Part shown: positions 29,115 to 39,205 of the stretch, one piece after another
Position numbering within the stretch: position 1 is the stretch's first letter
How the letters are laid out: every line of letters begins with the position of its first letter
Assembly (NCBI RefSeq): GCF_008831285.2
Contig: NC_045139.1
Location: 18,088,354-18,152,353, forward strand
Source: Nymphaea colorata
Taxonomy: Eukaryota > Streptophyta > Magnoliopsida > Nymphaeales > Nymphaeaceae
Direction: 5' to 3'
Length of the DNA: 64,000 nt
Made by a program: the position numbers and the translations under genes
The notes under the pieces: model-generated
What the model was told of the DNA's origin: nothing
Databases searched by the model: none
The model's input: only the letters and a program-made list of their open reading frames with translations

Positions 29115-32001
29115 TATTTGTGCTTTATTCAATTCATGATTCTTTCTTTGTCATAGCACTATTTTTTCTCGTTGTAAGGGAAGAGGGACTGTTTTATCGT
29201 ACAGGGTTGGTTTTACTTTCATACTGGAGATAGATGGTTTGCAAACTTTTGGAAGGGCAAAGCAAATGGTGAAGGACGATTCTATTCAAAAGATGGAAGT
29301 ATCTATTTTTGTAATTTTGAAGATGGCTGGAGGCATGGACAGAGCATTCACATCGATGTTGATGGAACAAGGTAAACAAAATGTTCAGGAGTAGTTATTT
29401 ATGCAATTTTTAGATTCTCGATGCATGATTATGCTGGATTTTTGCTGTCTGTTTTTTTGCACATTGTTGACTTTCAGAGATAATTTTGTTGTTCAAGTGG
29501 GATCATGTTCTCATTGCCACTTTAATTCACACGAATTCTGATTAACAAAAAAAAAAACTAGAAAAAGAAAAAGTTGATGTGTTATTTCAACTATTGAGCC
29601 GCTGCTTTAATCCACATTCTTGTCTTTTTGTTGCATGGTCTCTATTCCAATCTATGGTTTTGGTAATTTTATTTCCTGTTTTTGTGGTGTTTATTGTCTC
29701 TTAGTGTTCTTGTGCACACAAGCCTAGCCCTTTTTTTGTGACAACCAAATGAAAAAGTCCAACTTTATATGAGAAAGGCGTCCAGCCAGGTTCTTTTCCA
29801 CCCCCTTTCTCTCATTCTCTAGCCTACTGAGAAAAGTCTCTCACCTTCACTTTTTTCCTTTTTTCCTCTATGAAACTGTTCTCTTGAACCTCGGATTAGT
29901 GGATCCTAAGGGTGGTAACTCGAAAATTAGTCTAAAATAGGACTGGTTTTACTTATATATTATATATAAAATGGGATGGTGTCAATTGTCTGAATCACAG
30001 CCCTTAATGATAAAGATGCTTAAAGCCAATAAGAGGGAGGGGGGGTGGTGGGTGGGGGTCCTTCCCTTTTTTTTTTTCTTTTGAGGAAAAAGGTAGGGAC
30101 ATAATGCCGCGTTTTTTTGGTAAGTTTCTTGTTTGATTTTTCTATTATCATTTTCTCAAGAAAATTTTGGAATTTAGGAAATAAAAGAAGTGGATAATAG
30201 AAAATTGATGAATTTATGAGTTTATTACTCATTTTGTTACGACAATGTTGATAATCAGCATAAGAGTTTTTAGGATTGTAGAAGAAACAATGTATAAAGA
30301 ATATGCACTTAAAATAAATAAGGGGAATTTTTCCCCATAAAAGGTAAGATTCTGATATTTCTGGACATTGTCATTCGGAGTTATTTTGGCAATAAAAATC
30401 AATGTTGTAAAAAGCGTATCGTAAGTCGTATCGGTCTAGCTTTAAAATATGCTGTATCATAAAATATCGTAACCTTATCGTTTTTTTTTTAATAAATCAG
30501 AAAAAATAGGGAAAAAATCGAAAAAATCATTAAAAAATCGATGAAAATCAAGAATAATATGTTTTTCATAAAAAACATGTTTTACATAATGACAAACTTA
30601 TTATTGCTATAAAGTTACGGTTCATCATTCGTAAACATCAAAATTCATAACAATATCAATCTAGAAAGCACAACAAGTCAACAATTACATAACATATATC
30701 ATAATTTCATAACCATAGATTCATAAGTCATAAGGTCCACAAGTCTATGCGATACCACATCAAAAAGCAAGTTTGAAATATTATATATTACATCACAAGA
30801 TGATAATTAAATTGTGAAAATGTTCAATGTCAATACATATAAAATAAAAGCACTCTCGATTATCATTGATAATCTTCATCATATTCATTCTCATCTCCAT
30901 CTCCATCTTCTTCTTCATTTTCATGATTTAAAAAAACCTCTTCCCTCTCAATGAGAATAAGCCACCCATGCACAAATCCATAGTTTAATCGATGATTTCA
31001 TGGCGAAAATCAACGATTTCATGGTGGAAATCGATGATTTTCCTCCAAAGCGGCACAATCTTTAGGTTAAAAATGAAGAAGGGGCGGGTTTTTATGAAGA
31101 AAACTCGAAAAAGGGGGGTTCGGGCCCCCCTTTTTTGAAATCAGCCCGTATCGAATGTATCGTATTATACAAGTACGGTATACCCCTATTTACGATATGG
31201 AGGGTGTATCGTATCGTATTTTCCATACGATACGTATCGTACAATACGGCCCTGTATCGTACAATACGTACAACACTGATAAAAACATTTTCTTCAAAAT
31301 ATCACTGACATTGGTAACTATGGCACATACTATGTGGTTTCCTTTTTTCTCCTGTGGCATGGGATTGTGAAAGTGCATAACCGCGTGGTTTGGGATTGTG
31401 AAAGTGCATAACCGCGTGGTTCATTCTTTTATTACTACTGCTTCTACCTGTAAACCACCAACACATTGCGTGATACCTTTGATAATACAAGAGTTAATAT
31501 ATGTCAAATGGAAACAAAGAAATGTAGTGGAGCACTCACTTGTTGATTAAGGATTTTGTTTTAATTTTATTTGAAGGTTATATTCACTTTCTTTTTTCTT
31601 TTGCGCATATATGTCTTTGCAGTGCATAAAATGGTCGTCTCTCTCTCTCTCTCTCTCTCTCCACGTGTTAGTGAAGGATGTGGGTGACGGTGAACATGTA
31701 CATATTGGAACGCTCCGGAAGGTTGCTTAAAAAATTTTGAAAAAAAGTTGGAATTGCTTATCTGAATTTATTGCCAATAAGAAAATGTAAATGGTTACCT
31801 AGCTCAGTAATTTTTGGTAATAACTAATGATGTTTGAGTATCTTCCTTCATAGCATGACTAATATTTGTCCCCTGTTAAATAATGATCCATTTCATATCT
31901 ATCTACTAAGATAGCTTCCTTGATAATTTTGCAGGTGGATGGAGATCTGGGATGCAGGTGTCCTTGTGAGCAGGGAGCTGTTGGACTCGGCGACAAGTTA
32001 G
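14503..32001 (+). CDS. ARC3: ARC3: FtsZ-like, MORN-repeat chloroplast division-site regulator
   Basis: Acts in the chloroplast stroma; in Arabidopsis it inhibits FtsZ assembly away from mid-plastid. Sixteen exons join in phase: 14503-14843, 16023-16078, 16582-16650, 17863-17993, 19250-19298, 22016-22128, 22230-22301, 22499-22612, 24876-25057, 25537-25830, 25933-26018, 26209-26555, 27834-27938, 28095-28232, 29205-29371, 31935-32001. The product is 776 aa, close to the Arabidopsis protein (about 740). The first in-frame ATG opens a Ser/Arg-rich, acid-poor N-terminus that fits a transit peptide. The degenerate FtsZ-like domain (about 85-375) holds VEVVGIGSRKDALLDFC, VSSSGYGSD, GIILKPFSFEGKRR and AKVGYGAGYDIKTTIERA; I see no canonical GGGTG-S/T-G tubulin loop, as expected for ARC3. 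A variable linker follows. Five 23-residue MORN units (about 630-745; YKGRCKGGFPEGKGRLMYAD, FYDGLWHHGKKSGLGSFYY, GDRWFANFWKGKANGEGRF) end the protein. All junctions are GT-AG. Least certain are the E4 acceptor (17863), the E9 acceptor (24864 would add four codons) and the E10 acceptor. Two hAT elements lie in introns 5 and 15. Confidence 0.93.
19545..19847. mobile_element. AT-rich MITE-like insertion (candidate) in ARC3 intron 5
   Basis: The left edge GTGTTGTCACAAAAAACG and the reverse complement of the right edge (CTGTTACAGAAAAAGCG) are imperfect inverted repeats around a very A/T-rich core. The left edge resembles the hAT termini elsewhere in the window. Flanking DNA on both sides shares a degenerate GGGTTCAAACTTGG-like repeat style. 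No clear 8-bp target duplication was found, so the ends are approximate. Confidence 0.35.
20534..21636. mobile_element. non-autonomous hAT element in ARC3 intron 5
   Basis: The left end is CAATGTTGTAGTAGG; the right end TAATACTG is an inverted, decayed version of it. It is flanked by imperfect 8-bp duplications, AACGATAT (20526-20533) and AATGATAT (21637-21644), matching 7 of 8; 8 bp is the hAT hallmark. Both subterminal zones carry repeated ATCGTA/CGTATC words, as in the 30400-31278 copy. The interior differs from that copy and has a higher-GC block (about 20830-21180) and a GA microsatellite (21194-21235). There is no transposase frame. The element is intronic and spliced out in the ARC3 model. 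Confidence 0.75.
20824..20955 (-). pseudogene. possible captured host-gene fragment inside the hAT element
   Basis: On the minus strand a frame reads ...VDAIAGACSVDGLIDAEALA then GIEVNNEEGLLAVILHKA and a stop at 20824-20826. Its balanced composition looks protein-like, in contrast with the A/T-rich ends of the element. I cannot assign a family. It could be a captured exon of a cellular gene or an accidental frame; other overlapping minus frames are equally open. Confidence 0.3.
23349..23650. repeat. degenerate TGTTATATGTATA repeat block
   Basis: The word CTGTTATATGTATA and close variants recur many times. A longer phrase (ATATGTATATACTGTTAG ... TAGTATTGTGATACCT) occurs near 23353 and again near 23578, a period of about 225 bp. 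It lies in ARC3 intron 8. Just upstream (about 23165-23250) a GC-richer GTTAAGGCCTCGCCTAGG-like segment resembles old plant MITE wording. Confidence 0.6.
28896..28985 (+). repeat. three tandem 30-bp units
   Basis: Three copies of a 30-bp unit sharing the core TAGTTGATTTTACA and beginning GCACATGCACA, with a few substitutions in the third copy. They lie in ARC3 intron 14, about 220 bp upstream of exon 15. Confidence 0.9.
29037..29114 (+). repeat. compound (GT)n(AT)n(AG)n microsatellite
   Basis: A GT run (about 29037-29058, with one ATG interruption) is followed by an AT run (29060-29094) and an AG run (29095-29114). It ends about 90 bp before ARC3 exon 15. A related GT..GA block occurs at about 28632-28690. 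Confidence 0.95.
30400..31278. mobile_element. non-autonomous hAT deletion derivative in ARC3 intron 15
   Basis: 879 bp. Left terminus CAATGTTGTAAAAAGCGTAT; the right terminus ends TACAACACTG, whose reverse complement CAGTGTTGTA matches it. Flanks ATAAAAAT (30392-30399) and ATAAAAAC (31279-31286) form a 7/8 target duplication. The first ~560 bp is closely similar to the start of the element at 62071, including the AT-rich block and the acidic-tail region of the transposase 3' end (about 30870-30935). The rest of the transposase is missing, so this is an internally deleted relative. Subterminal GTATCGTA words are dense at the right end, a usual hAT transposase-binding pattern. Confidence 0.85.
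31361..31422 (+). repeat. 31-bp tandem duplication
   Basis: Two adjacent 31-bp copies beginning GGGATTGTGAAAGTGCATAA, identical except for the last base. They lie in ARC3 intron 15, just after the hAT derivative. Confidence 0.95.
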
Positions 32002-32708
32002 AGTTCCCGATTCTCAAAAACGTCGAAGTTCATGTAAGACTCCACCATGTAGATGATTGCAATAGAGAAGTTTCGGTTGGCGCCGATCATAGGTGAATCA
32101 CTGGAAGTACGTGGAGTTACACGTAGCAAACGTGTAACGTGACTAGCTTGATATAAGAGTTGCGGTTTCATTAATGACCGAGTAATCTCGAGTCAGGGCA
32201 TTCACAGTTCGGCTATTAAAGGCATCTATATTTCTACATAGCCTGTAAAATTTTGCTGTAATCAGTCTGTATTATATGAAGGCGTTGGGTAACCTCTCTC
32301 GTTCGCACACATCGTTTTGGAGGCTTTCCTTATTAAAGCCATCTCTCTGTAACGACCGTCTAAGCATATTATCACTCACGATTGAGGTTTACAGAGAGCA
32401 GCAATCCGTTCTGTAATTATGTTTGCAAAACGTTCGGCTTTCCTTATCCGAAAGAGTTCCGCTCGTCTGATGGGGGTGATTGTTGAACGCCATCAACTTG
32501 ATAGTCTTTTGAATTTTAAAACTGGAAATATCCAGCGCGCAGCCAACCTCAGTTTTTATCACACTCCATGATTCAAGCCTCCAGACAGCTCATTTTCATT
32601 CTTATGTGCGGATTTCATGGGCGTTCTGTGCTGATAGCGAGAGCAATTGTCGTTTGCGCCTGTTGCTTTTGTTTCTCCCGCTTCTTTCCTTATATCAAGC
32701 AAGTATAT
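32002..32708 (+). other. 3' flank of ARC3
   Basis: The stop TAG at 31999-32001 is followed by non-coding DNA that probably includes the ARC3 3' UTR. A near-upstream-element-like TGTAA..ATTATATGAAG stretch occurs at about 32255-32282. No coding region was seen. Confidence 0.4.
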
Positions 32709-33417
32709 TCATTTTCCTTTTCCAAATGAATCCGAAGGGAATACTTGCACCTGAATTTTTTTAAGAGTAGTAAATCCCCCTTCGTGATGTCTCTCTAGCG
32801 AAGAAATAAAGTTCAAGGAGTGCTGCCGAAACGAGCCTGCGGACGGAGGCCTCCAGCCTTTATTAAATGAAGAATTGTACAAAAGAAGTACCTCTGTGCA
32901 AAGGAGAACAGGGGAAGCCCAAAAGGATAGGCCAGCAAGCCAGACCACTTGGAATCCAGCTCCCTCTGGGACACTGGACTAGTTAGCACCTGGAGTTAAT
33001 AACCTCAGCCAATTTCAGAGAGTTAACATGTCATTGTCAGATTTATGAAGAGAAGCAATATACCCATCTACACAAACTTGCCAAATTTTCTCCCTAGTTA
33101 TATTGAACAGTTTTCGTGACCCTTTGTGAACCCTTTCATTCCTTGTACACCATAATCTCCAGATGATGGTGCGGGAAGGAGATCCGCCAAAAGCAAATCA
33201 TCCATACCACCTTGAAGCTATATGCATACCATTCCCTCGAAGCGAAAGCGGCAGGCCTGAACATCCTCCAATTGAGATGGAATTTGCAAAGGATATGGCT
33301 CCAAACTAATTTAGAGCAGTGGCAAGAGAAGAAGAGATGGCCCTGAGTTTCCTGTTCTCCACTACATAGAGCACAATTGTTCAGTGGTTTCAACGTACTG
33401 GGTGAACGAATTTTCAC
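32709..33417 (-). pseudogene. LINE (non-LTR) retrotransposon 3' remnant with zf-RVT motif
   Basis: The minus frame 33136-33417 reads NNCALCSGEQETQGHLFFSC...SKLVW, the zinc-binding zf-RVT motif (C-x2-C ... H-x-FF-x-C) found at the C-terminus of plant LINE reverse transcriptases. A stop and frame shift follow, and LINE-like sequence continues in another frame at 32709-32948 (ending ...LLYNSSFNKGW). The endonuclease and RT core are missing, as is usual for 5'-truncated LINE copies. It is no longer coding. Confidence 0.65.
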
Positions 33418-34708
33418 CTGCCCGTACGCCGTCGTTCACGGAAGTTAACAATGTGCTGACTCTACGACAGTCATGTCCCGATGCCTGCCCTACAGTACTA
33501 TTCTCCGACCCTTCCGGTGGCGCTTTTATCTATGCATTCTCCATACAACGTTTTACGAAAAAGATACCTAAAGTGGAATCATGAAAATGTGCTCGCGTTC
33601 CGAAATTTTGACTGGCACTAGAAAAAGGCTTCCTTTGGCTTGGGCAAGTTTCGCGTGAATTAGCAGTTAACGTTGCTTGTTCTATTGCAGATCAAGTCTC
33701 CGAGAGGTATATCTTGTCGTCATCAACTGGCTGGATTGATCTGCGGTTATATGTCACTTCTTCCTCAGCCTTCTAAGAAAAATTGCTTGTCGGGGTAAAC
33801 CTCTGAGAGGATGGACAGAAAAAGTTTCTGATGCAGCCTCCGATGGATTTCCGGCTCCGGCCATGCTCAGTCTACCCAACCTTAGGGGCCAGGATAGAAC
33901 TACTGGCTCTCTGCAACCGGTAGCTAAAGCAAACCTAGATTCCTGAGTAGACCATGCATGAAGAAAAAGCAAACAGATTGACCATCTCGAACTTGGTTCA
34001 AAGGGAACATTTATGGATTTGGGATGAGATTTTTCGCTCCCTCTCATGCTTCTTCTGCATATAATTTCCCGATAATTTTACTGAAAGTAAAGAAAGGAGA
34101 CAAAGCTTATGAGATAGTGTGAACTTTAACTTTTTCTCCTTTTCAATCCGTGACTTTAGAACAAGAAAAAGCGACGTCTTTTTTTCTGAAAGTTCGATCA
34201 TGCTACGGGGCCAGGCAAGAGTTCTTTGGTCTTTGTGAATTTGGGTCTAATTTATATTTGCTTCTACTGAGGAAAAAGAAAACTACATATACAAATTAAC
34301 AGATATAATGCCGAACCATTTGAGTACGACAAATGTTAACATACAACACCAGAAAACGTCATCTCTCCTGTGCGTTAAATTTATGTTCATAGTGTAATGT
34401 AAACAGTAACTAAAAGATACAGCAAATTTCGTAACGGAAAGAAAAAAAAAAGGCTCCTCAAGATTCACATTTTGAAGAGGGCTAGTTGAGTTCACCTTCC
34501 CGTTTCCCTATATATATATTTTTTGACAACTGTACATTTTTCAATGTCTTGAAAAGAAGCGAAACAACAGAGAAATTTCTGTTTTCTGATGTCTCATTTC
34601 GTTCCTGATTCTTGGCTGGATTTCCAAGCGAACTGTGTAGTGTGTAGACATTTTAAATACATCCAGCAGCAAACAATCGGGAGCAACTTTTATTTCAGGG
34701 AGGAAAAA

Positions 34709-34760
<52 letters not shown>

Positions 34761-36457
34761 TTTTTCCTCCCTGGAATAAAAGTAGCATTAAGTAATAAAA
34801 TAGTGTACGTGAATTGGGAAAAATCCAGAACCATTCATCTGGACCAAGAAAATGAATAAGCTGCTTTTGCCGTGGAGTTAATGTGAAGTGCACTTGTGTT
34901 TTGTCCCTGGAGATGAATATGCTTCAGATGAAAATCCGGTTCACATCATTCAGTTGATAAGAGCTTGTCCATCAATATATCAAATAAACCAATATAATAA
35001 CAACATCTTCTATGGAAGAAAATTAGGTGAGCAAGAAGAGCATAGACTAAGTTGCTACCTTATAGAGATGTACAAGGTCTGGATTCTGGTTGAGTATAAC
35101 AATTACCACATCCATTGGGTGCAGAATGGATTTCTTGGCCAAGATGCTTACGTTTTGAGTTTCATGAAGATAGGTGGCCTGGATCTGTCAAATACGGCTA
35201 CAAGCACGATCAGCCTACTTATTAGATTATTAGTTGGAGGTGATCTTCTCTAGAAATCATTGAAGGTGGATTTGGATTAGACGTCCAGTACCATCTGATC
35301 CATTGGCATCAGCAGTTGTTCCATATCCTAATAAATAATACTTTTCCAAGGCCTCTCCCTGAATGAATAGGAAGACAGGTTTTCAGTGCCAGTGGGTGTG
35401 CAGCAACTGAATCTTGCATCGAAATCTGTTAAGGACAGGCTAATTTCCTTACCTCCAAAGACAACAGCAGCTGGCGGTATGCACTGCTTGTTTGTGGGAA
35501 ACGAAATCTGCTGGAAAATCCCATCATAATTTTATTAGTCCCTCTCATGCACCAGGAGAAAGATTGTACTGCAAACATGCTAAAGGAAGAAGAGTGGTGA
35601 ACAAAGACAACATCAGGCAATAAGATGGTCGGGCCTGTCTGTTCCGGTACTGCGGATACATAGGATGCCTCTGTTTCTTGTTTTGAAGGCACTTTCTTGT
35701 GTGTTCTATGCTTCTCACCTTGGTGTCCTACATGAAGCATAATATTTTGTTCCTAAAACAGGTGCTCTCATCTAACAATCGAACAATCTCTAAGGGGATG
35801 TTTGACAATTAGAAAACTACCACAATGTGTTATGTGTCCCTCTTAGTATTTCAAAGATTGGTGCAGATTTTGTAAAACAATAGAACGTTCCATGGTATGA
35901 ATTTGCCCAAGACAGATTCATACATATTCATAGTATTTCACGAATCTGCCCTAATCATATGACACTAAGTTAATGTTTCTGTTGTCATATATATATAATG
36001 AGCATCCCACAAAGTTTAAATGGACCAATAAATTTGCTTATCGCTATTCACTAGCATCGAAGTCTTAGAGATACCCAAAATTGATCTGTATATACCAAAG
36101 CTGTGGCACCCCAGATTTACTCAATCAAATGTGAACAAGATGTGCTTCCCTTGTGATCGACCTTCGAGGGCCGGTAAAATTTCTGCACCCGCTTGTCCAT
36201 TTCAGCTCCCAACTTTGCAATCACCGCTCTTTAACTTATTTCGTCAGATTAACTTTCCAATGCACCAACAATATCGGAAACAATAATATTCGATGCTAAA
36301 AAAGTACTTCCTCCAGAGCACAACTCAGATAGAATCTATATCGTAAAGTTGTACGCATGGTAGAAAGATTAAGAAGCAATGTGAACTCCATCTACAATAA
36401 GGGCACATGGGTAACAAGGATTTCCTACAAATACGTAGAAACTGTTAATATACCAAC
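33418..36457. other. intergenic, no gene seen
   Basis: About 3 kb between the LINE remnant and the 3' end of the GARP gene. Several 60-120-codon frames were examined and none resembles a family. It contains the 98-bp palindrome at 34686-34783. Confidence 0.5.
34686..34783. repeat. 98-bp near-perfect loop-free inverted repeat
   Basis: Two 49-bp arms meet at 34734/34735 with no spacer. The left arm is ACTTTTATTTCAGGG, AGGAAAAA, (GT)10, then ATATAT; the right arm is its reverse complement with a single mismatch (T/C, position 11 of the arm). The unique outer 23 bases are paired as well as the GT/AC core, so this is more than a symmetrical microsatellite. Confidence 0.97.
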
Positions 36458-39205
36458 CTATTCTTGTTCAACAGAGGAACCATACATCGCAATGCTGAGA
36501 TCCAAATTTATACTGCTATTCTCCATACAAGGCACGAGGCTTTCCGCAAAGTTTACCCTCGAATAACATGAAACAGTTTCACTTGTCTCGCTGTTTGTGC
36601 AAGTGTGACCCTTCCACAGGCACCTTCTCTTCCCCGCAGTATTCAGAGATAAAGATAGCGTGCAATCCGTTTCTTCCCTTTTCCACTGTTGAGGTGAAGA
36701 TGGAGAGCACACTTGCGCCTGCTCATCTTCCTCAAGCTTCCTTTTACTGGAAACCATATGATCTGGAGTTGTGCCTGTAGGATGCTGATTAATCATACAC
36801 AGAGTATCAGCGAGATGGACAAATATAGCAAAATTTGGTTCTCCAAAAATTAAATTCTTAGACTTGCTGATAAAGTTCTCTATATATGTATAAACAACAT
36901 TCTGCAATTATTGGCAGTTATGATGTTTCATAATATCAGTTTTCTTTTATTTTAAACAAGGATGCTATTTGTCACTGTTAAACGTCAGTGGAAAACTTTT
37001 CTATGGATTTATTTATGTTACCTACTTACAGGATACATTGCCTCTATCTTTATTGTTTATTTAATGATTTTCCATGAGCGCCTTGGGAGATTTATCATTA
37101 TTTCCAAATCTGGGATTTGTAGGCAAGACTCGACTCCTAACAGAGATTATGCGGAGAGAGATGAACATGTACAGCCGGCGAGGCTGTTGAACTCTCTTGA
37201 TTTTTCAGGTTTGAAGATATCAAGCCCAACCCCTTAGGCCTTAGCCAGGTGGAAGCAGTTTAATGTTGGCACTCAGGTCAATAGCTGATCATCATGTTTC
37301 CCCGCGCGTGCATCAACCCTAATGGATTCTCGTGAAAGGAAAGATATGCATAAGATCCATCAAGGGCCAAGCCACTACCTTCTTTGTTAATGTTTCTAGG
37401 ATATTTCCATTAAATCTATTATTGCCGCATTGGTAAAGCAATGATAACCCATCTAATAAAGTTGAAGTGTTGTGAAACGAATGCAGTAATTCGCACATAT
37501 TTCAAGCTTAAAATGAAAAGTCCGTATAGAGACAGATAATTAAATGCAGTGCTCAAGAAATGGTCTAAAAGTTGCAGAGCAGCAGAGATAGTCATTATAA
37601 AACTGATCAATGCCTCAAAGGTCTAATATACGATTAGACTGAACAGTGGCAACGACAACACACACAGACACCGCTACGGGAGTTTAAAAATACTAAACTC
37701 AACGTGTTTTGGAAATGCCCGTTAAAAAGAAACGGAGCACATAACTTCCACTAGTAGCAAAACACGAAATTATTCAAGAGAGAGAGAGACTGAGGGGAGG
37801 GGAGACCTGGATATCAGATGGGCAATCTGAAAATCCTACTGCAATGAATCCGACTGTGCCAGTATCTGCTGCTGCCTGCTGCCATCTGAAACCATTTATT
37901 CCCTGTTGATGCCTCAAGCCCTGAAGATAATCATCAAAAGGGTACGAGCAAGAAGAGACTGCATCTTTTCCTCCTCCTTTGCTATCATGCTGTGGTGGAC
38001 AAACCGGACCTTCAACGTAGATATCTGGACGAGTCTCTGCCATATTCGTTGCCTGCCTGCTTTTTGCAGTGAGGGAAAAGAAAAACCATGCACCCCAGAA
38101 AGTTTCAGGCAGAAAGTCTAGAAAGGAAGGAAAGGTGAAAAGAGGAGGAGGGGAAAACTGAGGGAGGATGCTTTTAAGGCTTAGGAAAGTGAATGGAACC
38201 TTTTCCAAAACAGGAGAGGCTTATGATACATCAAAGATTGAGAATTCAACTCCACTGTGGTGGGTCTTGTCTCTCTGGTTGTCGATGAAAAGATAATATT
38301 GGCACCATCATTACTGGCACACCTTCGACTATCATCACCGCGGTCATGCCCCACATCATGACGTGGTGTCCTCGTATGCGATGGATGGGCAGCTATTTTT
38401 GAAAGAACTGAGCACGCACAAATGAAAAAAAAAAAAAAAAAGACCAAGTGAGAGAAAGAAAGTGAACTCACTTTTCTCAATATATATATATATATATATA
38501 TATATAGATAGATAAAGAAAGAAAGAGAGAGAGGGAGAGAGAGAGGCATAAATTCAATTATCCATCAATCCTAAAGGAACATATGCATAGACATTTAAGC
38601 AACAATGAAAAGGAAAATGATATTTTAAATGCAAATTTATTGCAGGGGGTCTCAAGAGAGCTGAAATTTTCACACATGCATACCTTCTCCTTTCAAGACA
38701 GTCTTCTTGCTTCGGTACATCTGATTTGAAGTGGAGAAAGAAAAATCTTCCGTTTACTGTTTTGCAAAAGTAAAACAAGCATAAACAACCAAAGGATTGA
38801 ACTGAGGAAAACCTGCAAGTGGCTCTTAACGTGGGAAATGGTAAGCCCTCTCACATCCATTAGCTGCAGCACAAGCTTTGGTGTGGCTTCTACATCACCA
38901 CAACACACAAAAAAAAAAAGGAAGTTTTTAAACAATGAAATGCAGTCAGAGAAAAGTGATCTACAATCATATTCCTCTACCATTTCTGTCACAGGATCTA
39001 ATCTCTTGTAAGAACAAACTCTACAGATTACTGGAGAAATGGAGTGCTCAGAGAGAGGGAGAGAGAAGCGCTTCTTACTATTTTGTCCTCCCAATCTTTC
39101 GATGGCATGAACAAAACAATGGTGGAGGTCTGGAGTCCATCTCAACCTGGGAACTTTCGATCTGATGTACTGCCTCACAGTCCCGTTCCTCCCGCATGCA
39201 CCCAT
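36458..39205 (-). CDS. G2-like (GARP) Myb transcription factor with EAR motifs
   Basis: Six exons on the minus strand join in phase with GT-AG junctions: 39205-39079, 38889-38813, 38720-38684, 38407-38200, 38059-37807 and 36784-36458, giving 342 aa. The start is the first ATG after an in-frame TAG just upstream. The single Myb-like GARP domain (about 17-71) reads SKVPRLRWTPDLHHCFVHAI, then ERLGGQNKATPKLVLQLMD and GLTISHVKSHLQMYR, with the SHLQ-Y/M-R signature. The middle has a conserved-looking PFDDYLQGLRHQQGINGF segment, and the C-terminal part carries LSLSL (277-281) and a second LDLSI near the end: EAR-type motifs that recruit TOPLESS co-repressors in known factors. It is thus probably a nuclear, DNA-binding repressor of the AT2G38300/AT2G40260-like subgroup (from memory). 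The exon 5 acceptor may be 38056 instead, one codon shorter. Exon 4 is the least conserved, hence least certain. Confidence 0.88.
38480..38505 (-). repeat. (AT)n microsatellite in GARP intron 3
   Basis: AT run next to GATA/GAAA and GA tracts (38506-38545), with a poly-A run at about 38424-38441. On the minus strand the poly-T lies just upstream of the exon 4 acceptor and serves as an extended pyrimidine tract. Confidence 0.9.

Noticed and set aside
30840-30960. Asp/Glu-rich minus-strand peptide in the hAT derivative
   Set aside because: It is the acidic tail of the deleted transposase, shared with 62540-62620, not a separate gene.
33754-34047. 97-codon minus-strand frame right of the LINE remnant
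   Set aside because: No LINE motifs, no known domain and no continuation; not reported as coding.
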